Shown piece after piece: positions 55,854 through 64,000 of a stretch of 64,000 nt of DNA. The notes under the pieces were generated by a model. That model was not told the origin of the DNA, searched no databases, and was given only the letters and a program-made list of their open reading frames with translations. Numbering within the stretch: position 1 is the first letter of the stretch; the number at the start of each line of letters is the position of its first letter. The position numbers and the translations under genes are program-made. Origin of the DNA: Spirochaetia bacterium (GTDB lineage Bacteria > Spirochaetota > Spirochaetia > Treponematales > Treponemataceae); the NCBI GenBank assembly GCA_900767955.1, contig CAAGBC010000050.1, positions 11,483-75,482 on the forward strand, in the 5' to 3' direction.

Positions 55854-57559
55854 TGACAAAAAAAATAAAATATTTATCATTAATTTTATTAGGTATATGT
55901 TTTATAGCTTTTTTTATCCTAGCATTACCACCAACTTCTAAATTTATTATCAGTATAGTAGAACAACTAATGGGGCGTGAATTACGCGACCCTGGTCGTT
56001 GGATTGAAATTATTCAACATTGTTCTACAATTGCAATGTGTATTATAGGTCTTACTTTTTATCTTGGATTTTCAAAACATGGAAATAATTTTACAAAAGA
56101 AATTTTACAAGAATGTAATCCTTTTTTTCAATTTATAAAAACTAAAAAATTTTACATCCTTTTATTAGGAACTTTTACATTTTATTTTTTATGTTTTTAT
56201 AAAATAATATTGTCAGATTTTTATTATGAAGATGATTTATGGCGCAGTTATGATGGAAGTCGTTCTTGGATTGGATTTAGTCGATATATTTCAGAATTTC
56301 TTTCCATTATTCTGCACACTAATTTGTATTTACCTGATATAGCACCACTTACACAATTATTTGCTATAGGAATTATGTCTTTTAGTACAATTTTACTTGC
56401 ATGGCTTATTACAGATGGAAAAGTAACTATAATTTCAATCATTATTTGTTCCTTATTATTCTTATCACCATATAATGCCCAAAATCTTTCTTATCGCTTC
56501 GATTCAACATATATGGCATTATCAGCATTATTTCCTATGATTCCTTTCCTCTTTATGAAAAATAGAAAAATTTTCATTTTTTCTTCCATCATTTGTCTAA
56601 TTCTTTGCTGTATGAGTTATCAATCTGGAACAAGTATTTACATACTACTTTCAATTTACTTTGCTACTTCAAGTTGGTTAAGAAGAGAATCTTACAAAGA
56701 AATAGGAACTTTTGCAGGAATAGCTGTATGTTCATTTGCTATTGCACTAATTATATTCAAATTACTTTTTATGAATACATTAGAAGATAGTTCAGATTTA
56801 TATTATTCAACAAGTTTATCTTTAAATATAATTCCTCAAAATATTTATAACTACATAAAAACAACAACTTCTAATTACGGAGGTTGGTGGATAAAAATCT
56901 GTATATTACTAAGTGCAATAGTTGCTTTTATACAAAGTATAAAAATATCTAAGCAAAACAAAGTAATTACCTGTATTTTTATCATAGGAATATCATCAAT
57001 AGCCTATATTTTATCTTACGGCCCATATTTAATTTTTTCACGTCCTTTATTAGCACCTAGAGCCTTAACAGGTTTTAGTATGTTAATTACATTATTAGGT
57101 ATGAGCATTTACAATAATTCAGGCCTTTCATTAAATATAAAATATAAACCTGCAATTATTCCTATAGTTTGCCTAATATATGGTTTTATTGTATTTCATT
57201 TTGCTTATGGAGTTGCATTATCAGAACAAAAAGAATATCAAGATTTTCGTTCAACAATTCTTCTTTCTGATTTAAGCAAATATGCTCAACCTGAAAAAAC
57301 AAATAATATTTCGTTTTCTGGTAGTATTGGACTCTCAAACAATTTATCAGTAAACGTAAATACATTTCCCCTTATAAAAGAATTAATAGCTTCAGTTCCT
57401 AACAGTGGTTGTATTTGGAATGATGATTTACTAAAATCCTACAACTTTGAATGCGACGATAAATATTTATCTGAAAATCCAGGATTTCCACTTTTGATAC
57501 AGTCTTATTACCACGATATTTATGGAAAAGATAATAACTTCTTTATTGTCCTAAAGTAA
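55853..57559 (+). CDS. GtrII-like membrane glycosyltransferase
   Basis: 568 residues from the ATG at 55853, with AAGGAG nine bases upstream and TAATG overlap with gtrB; an earlier in-frame ATG at 55658 lies inside gtrB and is rejected. About 11 transmembrane helices. The first periplasmic loop has SDFYYEDDLWRSYDGSRSW and later LPDIAPLTQLF, matching the Glucos_trans_II family (N.Y..DD.gRs..G..W, diaPl.qil), with the acidic DD essential for polyprenyl-sugar transferases. It would transfer the lipid-linked sugar to the polymer outside the membrane. Gene-specific acceptors differ, so no symbol is given. Confidence 0.85.
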   Translation: MTKKIKYLSLILLGICFIAFFILALPPTSKFIISIVEQLMGRELRDPGRWIEIIQHCSTIAMCIIGLTFYLGFSKHGNNFTKEILQECNPFFQFIKTKKFYILLLGTFTFYFLCFYKIILSDFYYEDDLWRSYDGSRSWIGFSRYISEFLSIILHTNLYLPDIAPLTQLFAIGIMSFSTILLAWLITDGKVTIISIIICSLLFLSPYNAQNLSYRFDSTYMALSALFPMIPFLFMKNRKIFIFSSIICLILCCMSYQSGTSIYILLSIYFATSSWLRRESYKEIGTFAGIAVCSFAIALIIFKLLFMNTLEDSSDLYYSTSLSLNIIPQNIYNYIKTTTSNYGGWWIKICILLSAIVAFIQSIKISKQNKVITCIFIIGISSIAYILSYGPYLIFSRPLLAPRALTGFSMLITLLGMSIYNNSGLSLNIKYKPAIIPIVCLIYGFIVFHFAYGVALSEQKEYQDFRSTILLSDLSKYAQPEKTNNISFSGSIGLSNNLSVNVNTFPLIKELIASVPNSGCIWNDDLLKSYNFECDDKYLSENPGFPLLIQSYYHDIYGKDNNFFIVLK

Positions 57560-57566
57560 TTTTATT

Positions 57567-58025
57567 ATGAAAAAAGAAACTTATATTCAACCAATAAAAT
57601 TTCTCGTAGTAGGTATTATTAACACCATAGTTGGTTACGGTGTTATGTTTTTCACCTATAATCTTTTGCATTGGAACTATTGGATAGCATCAGCTGCAAA
57701 TTATATTGTAGGAAGTATTTGTAGTTTCTTTTTAAATAAATATTTTACATTTCAAGCAAATAAATTTAATAAAAAAGAAATAATAAAATTTATTATTTGT
57801 ATTATTCTTTGTTATAGTATTGGATATGGAATAGCTCGTCCTTTAATTAGATTAATATTTTCTAAAGCAAGTCTTTCACTACAAGATAATCTTGCAATGA
57901 TTTGTGGAAGTGGTATTTTTACAGTTCTAAATTTTTTTGGTCAAAAATTTTTTGTATTTACAAAAAAAGAACAAATATTTATATCTGAACAAAATGAGGT
58001 GTTCAATGATAATAATCAACGGTGA
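57567..58025 (+). CDS. gtrA: GtrA-family flippase
   Basis: 152 residues with four transmembrane helices. IKFLVVGIINTIVGYGVMF opens the family, with NYIVGSICSFFLNKYFTF and the final GQKFFVF motif. GtrA is thought to flip the polyprenyl-linked sugar made by GtrB. It lies eight bases after the GtrII-like gene. Its last 20 bases overlap the start of the next glycosyltransferase gene. Confidence 0.93.
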   Translation: MKKETYIQPIKFLVVGIINTIVGYGVMFFTYNLLHWNYWIASAANYIVGSICSFFLNKYFTFQANKFNKKEIIKFIICIILCYSIGYGIARPLIRLIFSKASLSLQDNLAMICGSGIFTVLNFFGQKFFVFTKKEQIFISEQNEVFNDNNQR

Positions 58026-59061
58026 TTTTTTATGCAGAAATCTAACAGGAATAGAAAGATTCGCATTTGAAACATGTAAACATCTCGACAATTTAATAGA
58101 AAAAAATCAAATTGGTATTTATATTCCTAAAAATGCCAAAACAATTCCTGATTATAAAAACATCAAAGTAATAATTTCAAAAAAAGAATGTAAAGTATTT
58201 CCACTATGGGAACACCTTGAATTTGGAAAATTTGTAAAAAAGAGCAAATATACTCCTCTAGATTTTTCAAATGTTACTCCTATAGGAACTAAAGGAATTG
58301 TTTTTATTCACGATATTTATGCAAAACTTTACTCAAAAGATTTTTCTCGTTTTAGAGATAAATTAATTAATAAATATATGTGCTTAATGTACAGATACGC
58401 TACAAAACATGCAAAATTATTGCTAACCGTATCAGAATTTAGTCGCACACAAATTGCCAATACATATAAAATTCCAAAAGAAAAGATTTATGTAATACCA
58501 AATGGTTGGGATCACTTTAAGGAAATTCAACCTGATGATTCAATTATAAAAAATAATCCAAAATTGCAAGACAATTTTTATTTTACATTAGGAAGTCTTT
58601 CTTTGCGCAAAAATTTAAAATGGGTTGCTGAATATGCTAAAAAAAATCCAAATGAAAAGTTTGCAATTTCTGGAAAAATGCTTTCTGGCTTAGTCCCACA
58701 AGAACTTGAAATTTTAAAATCTTTAGACAATGTTATTTTGCTTGGTTATGTTTCTGACGAACAAGTAAAAGCTCTTATGCAAAAATGTACAGCTTTTGTT
58801 TTTCCAAGCTACTATGAAGGCTTTGGGATTCCTCCCTTAGAGGCTCTTTCTTGTGGAACAAAAATTATTGTTTCAAATGCTGCTTCTCTTCCAGAAATAT
58901 ATGAAAACACAGCATATTATATTAATCCTAATGATACAAATATCAATTTAAAATTGTTATTATCAAAAGAAGTTGAATCTTCTGATAAAATATTAGAAAG
59001 ATATCAATATAAAAACGCTGCAATAACTTTATGCAATTTATTAAAAAAGTTTTTGCTATAA
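58006..59061 (+). CDS. Glycosyltransferase family 4
   Basis: 351 residues from the ATG at 58006, with GAGG six bases upstream; an earlier ATG at 57937 lies inside gtrA and adds 23 non-homologous residues. GT-B fold: NGDFLCRNLTGIERFAFET, then GIVFIHDIYAKLY, and in the C-terminal domain LGYVSDEQVKALMQKC, FPSYYEGFGIPPLEAL and SNAASLPEI. The E.GFGIPPLEA motif is the E-x7-E of GT4. Donor and acceptor are unknown. It is followed by a new promoter, so it may be the last gene of the preceding operon. Confidence 0.9.
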   Translation: MIIINGDFLCRNLTGIERFAFETCKHLDNLIEKNQIGIYIPKNAKTIPDYKNIKVIISKKECKVFPLWEHLEFGKFVKKSKYTPLDFSNVTPIGTKGIVFIHDIYAKLYSKDFSRFRDKLINKYMCLMYRYATKHAKLLLTVSEFSRTQIANTYKIPKEKIYVIPNGWDHFKEIQPDDSIIKNNPKLQDNFYFTLGSLSLRKNLKWVAEYAKKNPNEKFAISGKMLSGLVPQELEILKSLDNVILLGYVSDEQVKALMQKCTAFVFPSYYEGFGIPPLEALSCGTKIIVSNAASLPEIYENTAYYINPNDTNINLKLLLSKEVESSDKILERYQYKNAAITLCNLLKKFLL

Positions 59062-59066
59062 ACATC

Positions 59067-59083
59067 TGTTTACTATGTAAACA
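59067..59083. promoter_or_regulatory. Palindromic operator overlapping the -35 box of the YidC-fusion operon
   Basis: TGTTTACTATGTAAACA is a perfect 7+3+7 inverted repeat. The -35 element (TTTACT) sits inside it, so a bound repressor would block RNA polymerase. There is no U-run, so it is not a terminator for the preceding gene. The regulator is unknown. Confidence 0.55.
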
Positions 59084-59097
59084 ATAAAATATATAAT
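59069..59097 (+). promoter_or_regulatory. Promoter of the YidC-fusion operon
   Basis: TTTACT (59069-59074) and a perfect TATAAT (59092-59097) are spaced by 17 bases. The predicted start near 59104 gives a leader of about ten bases that would cut close to the GAGG (59103-59106) before the ATG at 59114. Confidence 0.65.
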
Positions 59098-59113
59098 AAA
59101 TTGAGGTATTAAA

Positions 59114-61804
59114 ATGTCATTTTCCACAATTCTTTATACTATAATCCTTTATCCTTTAGTTCAAATAATCGAAATCGCTTTTATGATTTTTGACAAATTA
59201 TTTGATAACACAGGAATAGCCATTATTGGTGTTAGTTTTACAGTTACACTTTTGTGTTTACCTTTATATATAGTTGCAGAACATTGGCAACAAGTTCAGC
59301 GTGATACAGAAAATAAATTAAAACCTGGAATTGACAGAATCAAAGCAGTATTTAAAGGTGATGAACAATACATGATTTTGAATACTTTTTATAAACAAAA
59401 TCATTATCATCCAATGATGGCTTTGCGTTCAAGTTTTGGGTTGTTAATTCAAGTTCCTTTTTTTATGGCAGCTTATAACTGTCTTTCTTCTTTGCCAGCA
59501 CTTCAAGGTCAATCATTTTTATTTATAAAAGATATGGCAAAACCTGATGCATTATTTTCAATTGGGTCTTTTGATATAAATATTCTTCCAATTGCAATGA
59601 CTGTAATTAATATTATTGCAGGTGCAATTTATACAAAAGGTTTTGCATTTAAAGATAAAGCTCAAATCTATGGAATGGCATTATTGTTCCTTGTAATTCT
59701 TTACACTAGCCCATCTGGATTAGTTCTTTATTGGACAATGAACAATGTTTTTTCTTTGGTAAAAAATATTTTCTATAAGCTAAAAAATCCAATCAAAGTT
59801 TTATACTATTTAATGTGTATTGGAATTGTTGCAGTAGATATTTATATTTTATTTTTGTATGACGGTTCAGCAAGTTTAACAAAAAGACTTTGTGCAGTTG
59901 TGCCTTTAACTTGTTTAATTGCAGTCCCTTTTGCAATCAAAGGAATTAATTATCTACTAGATAATCATCTACAAACAATTATTAATAATAAAAAAGACAG
60001 ATTTTTATTATTTTTCTTTTCAGCAATTGCAATAACTGTTCTTACTGGATTAGTTTTGCCATCACAGTTAATTTCTTCTTCAGTTCAAGAATTTTCAAAT
60101 ATCAAAAATTACGAAAATCCAAATTCATTTTTGATATATTCATTTATCCAATGTGTTGGATTATTTATTTTTTGGCCTATTTGTATTTATTTCTTATTCG
60201 GAAAAAGAATTCAAACTTTAATTTCTTGTATTTTTTCTAGCGGATTAATTTTAAGCATAGTCAATGCGTTTGTATTCACAGGGAACTACGGTTCAATGGA
60301 TGTAACATTAAAATTTATTGATGGATTTTCTAATCCTTCTATGATTTATATGTTATTAAACTTGATTGTTTTACTTGTTTTAACTGTTGGAATTTTTGTT
60401 TTATTAAAATTCAAAAATAAAATTATGTCAAATATATCTCTCATATTATCTGTTTCATTCGTTGTATTAAGTTTTGTAAATATTTCAACTATAAAAAAAG
60501 AATATACTGCTTTTAATAAAAATAAATACACTCCTACATTAAGTAATCTTGACACTCAGTTTCGTTTATCTAAAACGCAAAAAAATGTAGTAGTTATTAT
60601 GCTTGATAGAGCAAAAAGTAATTATTTTGAATTAATATTAAAAGATCAACCATTTATTGAAGAAAATTTTGAAGGATTTACATATTATCCAAATACAATA
60701 TCTGCAAATAGTCACACATTAATGGGTTCCCCTGGACTTTATGGAGGATATGAATATTTACCATCAGAGACTAATAAGCGCAAAGATGTAAAATTAAAAG
60801 ACAAACACAATGAAGCATTATTAATTATGCCTCGTATTTTTACAGAACAAGCAGATTTTAATGCAACTGTTTCTGATTTATCTTGGGGTAATTACAGTTA
60901 TGTTTCTGATTTGTCATTTATGAGTGAATATCCAAAAATTGACTATAAACATCTTAAAGGCAGTTACACTAATAATTTTGCAAAAGATGTGGTTAGTGAT
61001 AAATTACAAAATACAATAGGCAAATCAATTGTTAGAAATTTATTTTGGGTTTCACTTTTTAGAGAATCAGTATCACTTTTAAGACCAATTATTTATTATA
61101 AAGGAACCTATTTTTCAACAGAACAGACAGATGATATAAATGCTATTTTAGATTGGTTTCCTTCATTACATTATTTAAATACTATTACAGATTTTAGTTC
61201 TGAAAAATCTTCTTTTGTATGTATTGGCAATGATGCAACACATTCTAATGAAAAAATTACTTATTTTAATATAGTGCCACAAGAATCAATATCGTTTCCT
61301 AATTCAAAAGCTTATGATATTAATACTATTGCCTTATATTATTTAGCTAATTGGTTTAATTATATAAAACAAAATAACGCATGGGATAATACTAAAATTA
61401 TTATTGTATCAGATCATGCTATGGGATATGGTAAAAATTCTGATAAAGGTTATGACAATACAAAATATGCAAATAACAGACACAAGGATGAAATTCACCC
61501 TATTCTTTTGGTAAAAGACTTTAATGCAAAAGGACCTGTTAAAACAGATATGACATTTATGTCTAACGCAGATGTTCCAACTTTGGCATTTAAAGATGTT
61601 GTAAATAATCCAACAAATCCTTTTACAGGTAAAATTATTAATAATGAAGCAAAAAAAGATGGTGTATATGTAACATCAAGTGATATTTTTATGCCTCATC
61701 ACAACAATAATGATTATTACTTCAACATTAAAGATAATGAATGGTTCAATGTCAAAGACAACATCTTCATTGACAGTAACTGGACACAGGAGGTTCCACA
61801 ATAA
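59114..61804 (+). CDS. YidC/Oxa1-type membrane domain fused to an alkaline-phosphatase-superfamily (sulfatase-fold) transferase
   Basis: 896 residues. Residues 1-225 form a YidC/Oxa1 insertase-like domain (TLLCLPLYIVAEHWQQVQRD, MALRSSFGLLIQVPFFMAAY, SGLVLYWTMNNVFSLVKN). Six or so further membrane helices follow (about 225-470). From about 480 there is a sulfatase-fold domain: VVIMLDRAKS (metal Asp498), ISANSHTLMGSPGLYGG (probable nucleophile Thr535) and IIVSDHAMGYG (Asp767-His768). Such domains transfer phosphoglycerol or phosphoethanolamine groups from lipids to glycans. Adjacency to a CDP-glycerol-transferase-like gene and a cytidylyltransferase supports a role in phospho-decoration of a surface polymer. 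The fusion is unusual; function is inferred. Confidence 0.85.
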   Translation: MSFSTILYTIILYPLVQIIEIAFMIFDKLFDNTGIAIIGVSFTVTLLCLPLYIVAEHWQQVQRDTENKLKPGIDRIKAVFKGDEQYMILNTFYKQNHYHPMMALRSSFGLLIQVPFFMAAYNCLSSLPALQGQSFLFIKDMAKPDALFSIGSFDINILPIAMTVINIIAGAIYTKGFAFKDKAQIYGMALLFLVILYTSPSGLVLYWTMNNVFSLVKNIFYKLKNPIKVLYYLMCIGIVAVDIYILFLYDGSASLTKRLCAVVPLTCLIAVPFAIKGINYLLDNHLQTIINNKKDRFLLFFFSAIAITVLTGLVLPSQLISSSVQEFSNIKNYENPNSFLIYSFIQCVGLFIFWPICIYFLFGKRIQTLISCIFSSGLILSIVNAFVFTGNYGSMDVTLKFIDGFSNPSMIYMLLNLIVLLVLTVGIFVLLKFKNKIMSNISLILSVSFVVLSFVNISTIKKEYTAFNKNKYTPTLSNLDTQFRLSKTQKNVVVIMLDRAKSNYFELILKDQPFIEENFEGFTYYPNTISANSHTLMGSPGLYGGYEYLPSETNKRKDVKLKDKHNEALLIMPRIFTEQADFNATVSDLSWGNYSYVSDLSFMSEYPKIDYKHLKGSYTNNFAKDVVSDKLQNTIGKSIVRNLFWVSLFRESVSLLRPIIYYKGTYFSTEQTDDINAILDWFPSLHYLNTITDFSSEKSSFVCIGNDATHSNEKITYFNIVPQESISFPNSKAYDINTIALYYLANWFNYIKQNNAWDNTKIIIVSDHAMGYGKNSDKGYDNTKYANNRHKDEIHPILLVKDFNAKGPVKTDMTFMSNADVPTLAFKDVVNNPTNPFTGKIINNEAKKDGVYVTSSDIFMPHHNNNDYYFNIKDNEWFNVKDNIFIDSNWTQEVPQ

Positions 61805-63057
61805 TGAATTTATTTTTACCACTTTACATTGACCCAGGTACAGGAAGTATGCTGTTTTCAATTCTTATTGGAGCAGCAGCAACTTTATTCTTTTTAGGAA
61901 AAGCTGCAATTCTAAAATTAAAATTATTATTTTCTGCAAAAAAGAATGGTGTTGCAACAACAGATACTAACTACAAAAAATATGTTGTTTACAATGAAGG
62001 CATGCAATATTGGAATGTGTTTAAACCTGTGTGTGACGAATTTGAAAAACGCCAAATTGAACTAACATACTATACTTCCGCAGAAAAAGATCCTTGTTTT
62101 GAACAAAATTATAAATATGTAAAACCAGAATTCATTGGCGAAGGCAATATGGCATTTGTTCGCTTGAACATGCTTAGTGCTGGCGTAGTTCTAATGACAA
62201 CACCAGGTTTGCAAGTTTATCAATTAAAACGCAGCAAAAATGTAAAACATTATTCCCATGTATTACACATGCCAAACGATGCAACAACATATAGACTCTT
62301 TGGGTTAGATTATTTTGATTCTGTTCTTTTGACAGGTGATTATCAAAAAACAGATTTACAATATTTGGAAAATGCCCGTAATATCACAAAAAAAGAACTT
62401 GTTACAGTTGGATGTTCATACCTTGATATTTTGGCAGAAAAAATTAAATCAATTCCAGAAGAAGACAATCACAACTTTACAGTTCTTGTTTCACCTTCAT
62501 GGGGAAGCGTTGGTGTTCTTTCAAAATATGGTGAAAAATTGTTAGATCCTTTAGCAAAAACAGGTTGGAATATTATTATTCGCCCTCACCCACAATCAAA
62601 AAAATCTGAAAAAGAAATGCTTGATAGATTAGAAGCAAGATACAAAGATAATGCAAACATTGTTTGGGATTACGAAAGAGATAATATTTATTCATTGAAA
62701 AAAGCTGATATAATGATTTCTGATTTTTCTGGTATTATTTTTGACTATACATTCCTTTGTGATAAACCAGTTATCTATGTAGCTGACAATATTGACTTGC
62801 GTCCTTACGATGCTTATGATTTGGGCAAGGAATTATGGCAATTTGAAACTCTTAAAAAAATGGGAATCAAATTAGACGAAAATAATTTTGAAAATATTGC
62901 AGAAGTAATTAAAAATGCAAGTGACAGCAAAGAACTTTCTGAACAACGCAAAATTGCAAAAGAAACTGCATGGATGAACATTGGCAACGCTGGTAAAAAC
63001 ATTGTTGATTTTATGATTCAAAAAGAAGAATCCTTATCAAAAAAGGAAGGAAAATAA
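61804..63057 (+). CDS. CDP-glycerol glycerophosphotransferase-like protein (TagB/TagF family)
   Basis: 417 residues. An N-terminal membrane segment follows YIDPGTGSMLFSILIGAAAT. The catalytic GT-B-like domain has VLVSPSWGSVGVLSKYGEKL, IIIRPHPQSKKSEKEML, WDYERDNIYSLKKADIMISD, and FSGIIFDYTFLCDKPVIY, the Glyphos_transf signature. The family moves glycerol-phosphate or related phospho-alditol groups from CDP donors to polymers. The start overlaps the preceding stop by one base (TAATG), so it is translationally coupled. The actual donor may differ from CDP-glycerol. Confidence 0.87.
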   Translation: MNLFLPLYIDPGTGSMLFSILIGAAATLFFLGKAAILKLKLLFSAKKNGVATTDTNYKKYVVYNEGMQYWNVFKPVCDEFEKRQIELTYYTSAEKDPCFEQNYKYVKPEFIGEGNMAFVRLNMLSAGVVLMTTPGLQVYQLKRSKNVKHYSHVLHMPNDATTYRLFGLDYFDSVLLTGDYQKTDLQYLENARNITKKELVTVGCSYLDILAEKIKSIPEEDNHNFTVLVSPSWGSVGVLSKYGEKLLDPLAKTGWNIIIRPHPQSKKSEKEMLDRLEARYKDNANIVWDYERDNIYSLKKADIMISDFSGIIFDYTFLCDKPVIYVADNIDLRPYDAYDLGKELWQFETLKKMGIKLDENNFENIAEVIKNASDSKELSEQRKIAKETAWMNIGNAGKNIVDFMIQKEESLSKKEGK

Positions 63058-63059
63058 TT

Positions 63060-63794
63060 ATGACAAAACAAGCTGTAATAGTAGCAGGTGGTTTAGGTTC
63101 TCGCTTTGGTGGAAGAACAACTCTTATGCCAAAAGGTTTTATTGAAATTGAAGGCATTCCAATGGTTGAGCGTTCTGTTCAAAAATTAATAAAAGCTGGA
63201 ATAGAAGAAATAATCATTGGAACAGGCCATTGTTCTGAATGGTATGATAAACTTGCAGAAAAATATCCTTGTATTAAGACTGTTAGAAATGATGACTACG
63301 AAAACACAAGTAGCATGGGAACATTATCAGTTTGTGTTCCATATATTAAAGGAAGTTTTTTATTGCTAGAAAGTGATTTAATTTACGATATAAATGGACT
63401 TTCTGTTTTAATTAACGATGAACGAGAAAATGTAATACTTGCTTCTGGACCTTCAAATAGCCATGACGAAGTTTTCTTAAAAACAAATGAAGAAGGAAAT
63501 TTAATTAATGTAAGTAAAGACAAAGCAATTATCCCAGAACCATCTGGAGAACTTGTTGGAATTACCAAAATTTCAAAAGATGCAATTCTAAAAATGGATA
63601 ATTATTATAAATCAAATTTAGATACATTAAAAAAACTTGATTATGAGCACGCCTTGGTAGAACTTGCAAAAACTGATTATGTATATTTGAATAAAATTGA
63701 AGATTATGCATGGACAGAAATTGATGATGAGCAAATGTTAGATAGAGCATTGTCATTAATTTATCCAAAAATCAAACAAAACGAAAAAATATAA
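63060..63794 (+). CDS. LicC/PntC-type nucleotidyltransferase (CTP-dependent, phosphocholine or aminoethylphosphonate class)
   Basis: 244 residues. QAVIVAGGLGSRFGGRTTLM followed by PKGFIEIEGIPM is the nucleotidyltransferase signature with its lysine. IGTGHCSEWY, VRNDDYENTSSMGTLSV and LLLESDLIYD (metal-binding Asp) follow, and SGELVGITKIS is conserved. From memory these segments, especially IGTGHCSE and SSMGTL, resemble CTP:2-aminoethylphosphonate cytidylyltransferase (PntC) of treponemes more than LicC, but I could not compare them. It would supply a CDP-activated head group to the phosphotransferases just upstream. Start two bases after the previous stop. Confidence 0.82.
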   Translation: MTKQAVIVAGGLGSRFGGRTTLMPKGFIEIEGIPMVERSVQKLIKAGIEEIIIGTGHCSEWYDKLAEKYPCIKTVRNDDYENTSSMGTLSVCVPYIKGSFLLLESDLIYDINGLSVLINDERENVILASGPSNSHDEVFLKTNEEGNLINVSKDKAIIPEPSGELVGITKISKDAILKMDNYYKSNLDTLKKLDYEHALVELAKTDYVYLNKIEDYAWTEIDDEQMLDRALSLIYPKIKQNEKI

Positions 63795-63808
63795 TTTCTA
63801 AATTCTAT

Positions 63809-64000
63809 GCATAGTAAGAAACACACATCGTGCATAGTAAGAAACACACACTGTGTATAGTAAGAAACAGACACCGTGCATAGTAAGAAACAGACACCGT
63901 GCATAGTAAGAAACACATACCGTGCATAGTAAGAAACACACACTGTGCATAGTAAGAAACACACACTGTGCATAGTAAGAAACACACACTGTGCATAGTA
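63809..64000. repeat. 23-bp direct tandem repeat, at least eight copies, running off the window
   Basis: Units begin at 63809, 63832, 63855, 63878, 63901, 63924, 63947 and 63970, with a partial ninth at 63993. Each is 23 bp, starting GCATAGTAAGAAACA and ending in ACTGT, ACCGT or ATCGT. The last three full units are identical; earlier ones differ at one to four bases. There are no unique spacers, so it is a minisatellite, not CRISPR. Open frames on the minus strand here are artefacts of the repeat. Confidence 0.95.

Noticed and set aside
63761..63996. Three overlapping minus-strand open frames with Cys/Tyr-rich repeats
   Set aside because: A 23-bp repeat without stops keeps all three frames open; there is no ribosome site or family resemblance.
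63809..64000. Regular short repeats that could be mistaken for a CRISPR array
   Set aside because: Units are contiguous with no spacers, differ by scattered substitutions, and no cas genes are nearby.

Overview
The window is AT-rich (judged by eye, not computed) and gene-dense. It looks like a chromosomal segment of a spirochaete, most likely a host-associated or environmental Treponema. The grounds are: the envelope order uppS-cdsA-dxr-rseP, which matches T. pallidum gene order as I remember it; a two-iron desulfoferrodoxin; LPP20- and LpoB-type lipoproteins; and Rpn/PDDEXK 'putative transposase' proteins of the kind first named from T. denticola. No rRNA is present. One tRNA (Leu, GAG) is found. 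The genus is an inference from content, not a measured result.

Layout. 1-3598: end of an isoprenoid/phospholipid operon (uppS partial, cdsA, dxr, rseP), with rseP split by a frameshift in a T9 run. 3642-10174: a secreted beta-propeller protein, glycogen synthase, an aminotransferase, a small exported protein and manC. 10231-15074: a phosphoglycerol-transferase-like sulfatase-fold protein, an orphan radical SAM enzyme, a CrtO-like/PlsC-like acyltransferase pair and a DUF554 protein. 15104-21972: tRNA-Leu, EF-G, a HAD phosphatase and the grpE-dnaK-dnaJ heat-shock operon. 22033-25586: a tight four-gene operon (apt, asnA, a radical-SAM-barrel protein lacking its cysteine motif, an RluA-type pseudouridine synthase). 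25633-29603: desulfoferrodoxin, an esterase and Lon. 29649-32651: a Ser/Thr kinase - PPP phosphatase - FHA signalling trio, divergent from three envelope proteins (32833-35130). 35143-37119: an Mbeg1-like hydrolase and a BI-1 protein, followed by an apparently unannotated structured small RNA on the minus strand. 37325-45431: an alpha-2-macroglobulin lipoprotein with an intact thioester motif next to penicillin-binding protein 1C.

45566-63794 is a surface-polysaccharide region: a Wzi-like outer-membrane protein, a Wzx flippase, two GT2 enzymes, an intrusion by two Rpn-type genes (one a remnant), UDP-glucose dehydrogenase, a GumK-like glycosyltransferase, a complete GtrB-GtrII-GtrA lipid-linked side-chain module and a GT4 enzyme. 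It ends in a separately promoted three-gene unit: a YidC/Oxa1 domain fused to an alkaline-phosphatase-superfamily transferase, a CDP-glycerol phosphotransferase-like protein and a LicC/PntC-type cytidylyltransferase. I read this unit as adding a phosphorus-containing decoration (choline-P, glycerol-P or aminoethylphosphonate) to the cell-surface polymer. It is the best candidate in the window for an undescribed system. A 23-bp tandem repeat runs off the right edge.

No stretch longer than about 300 bases lacks a gene. The largest gaps (37120-37324, 52296-52551, 63795-64000, 32652-32832, 26092-26269) are described under their features.
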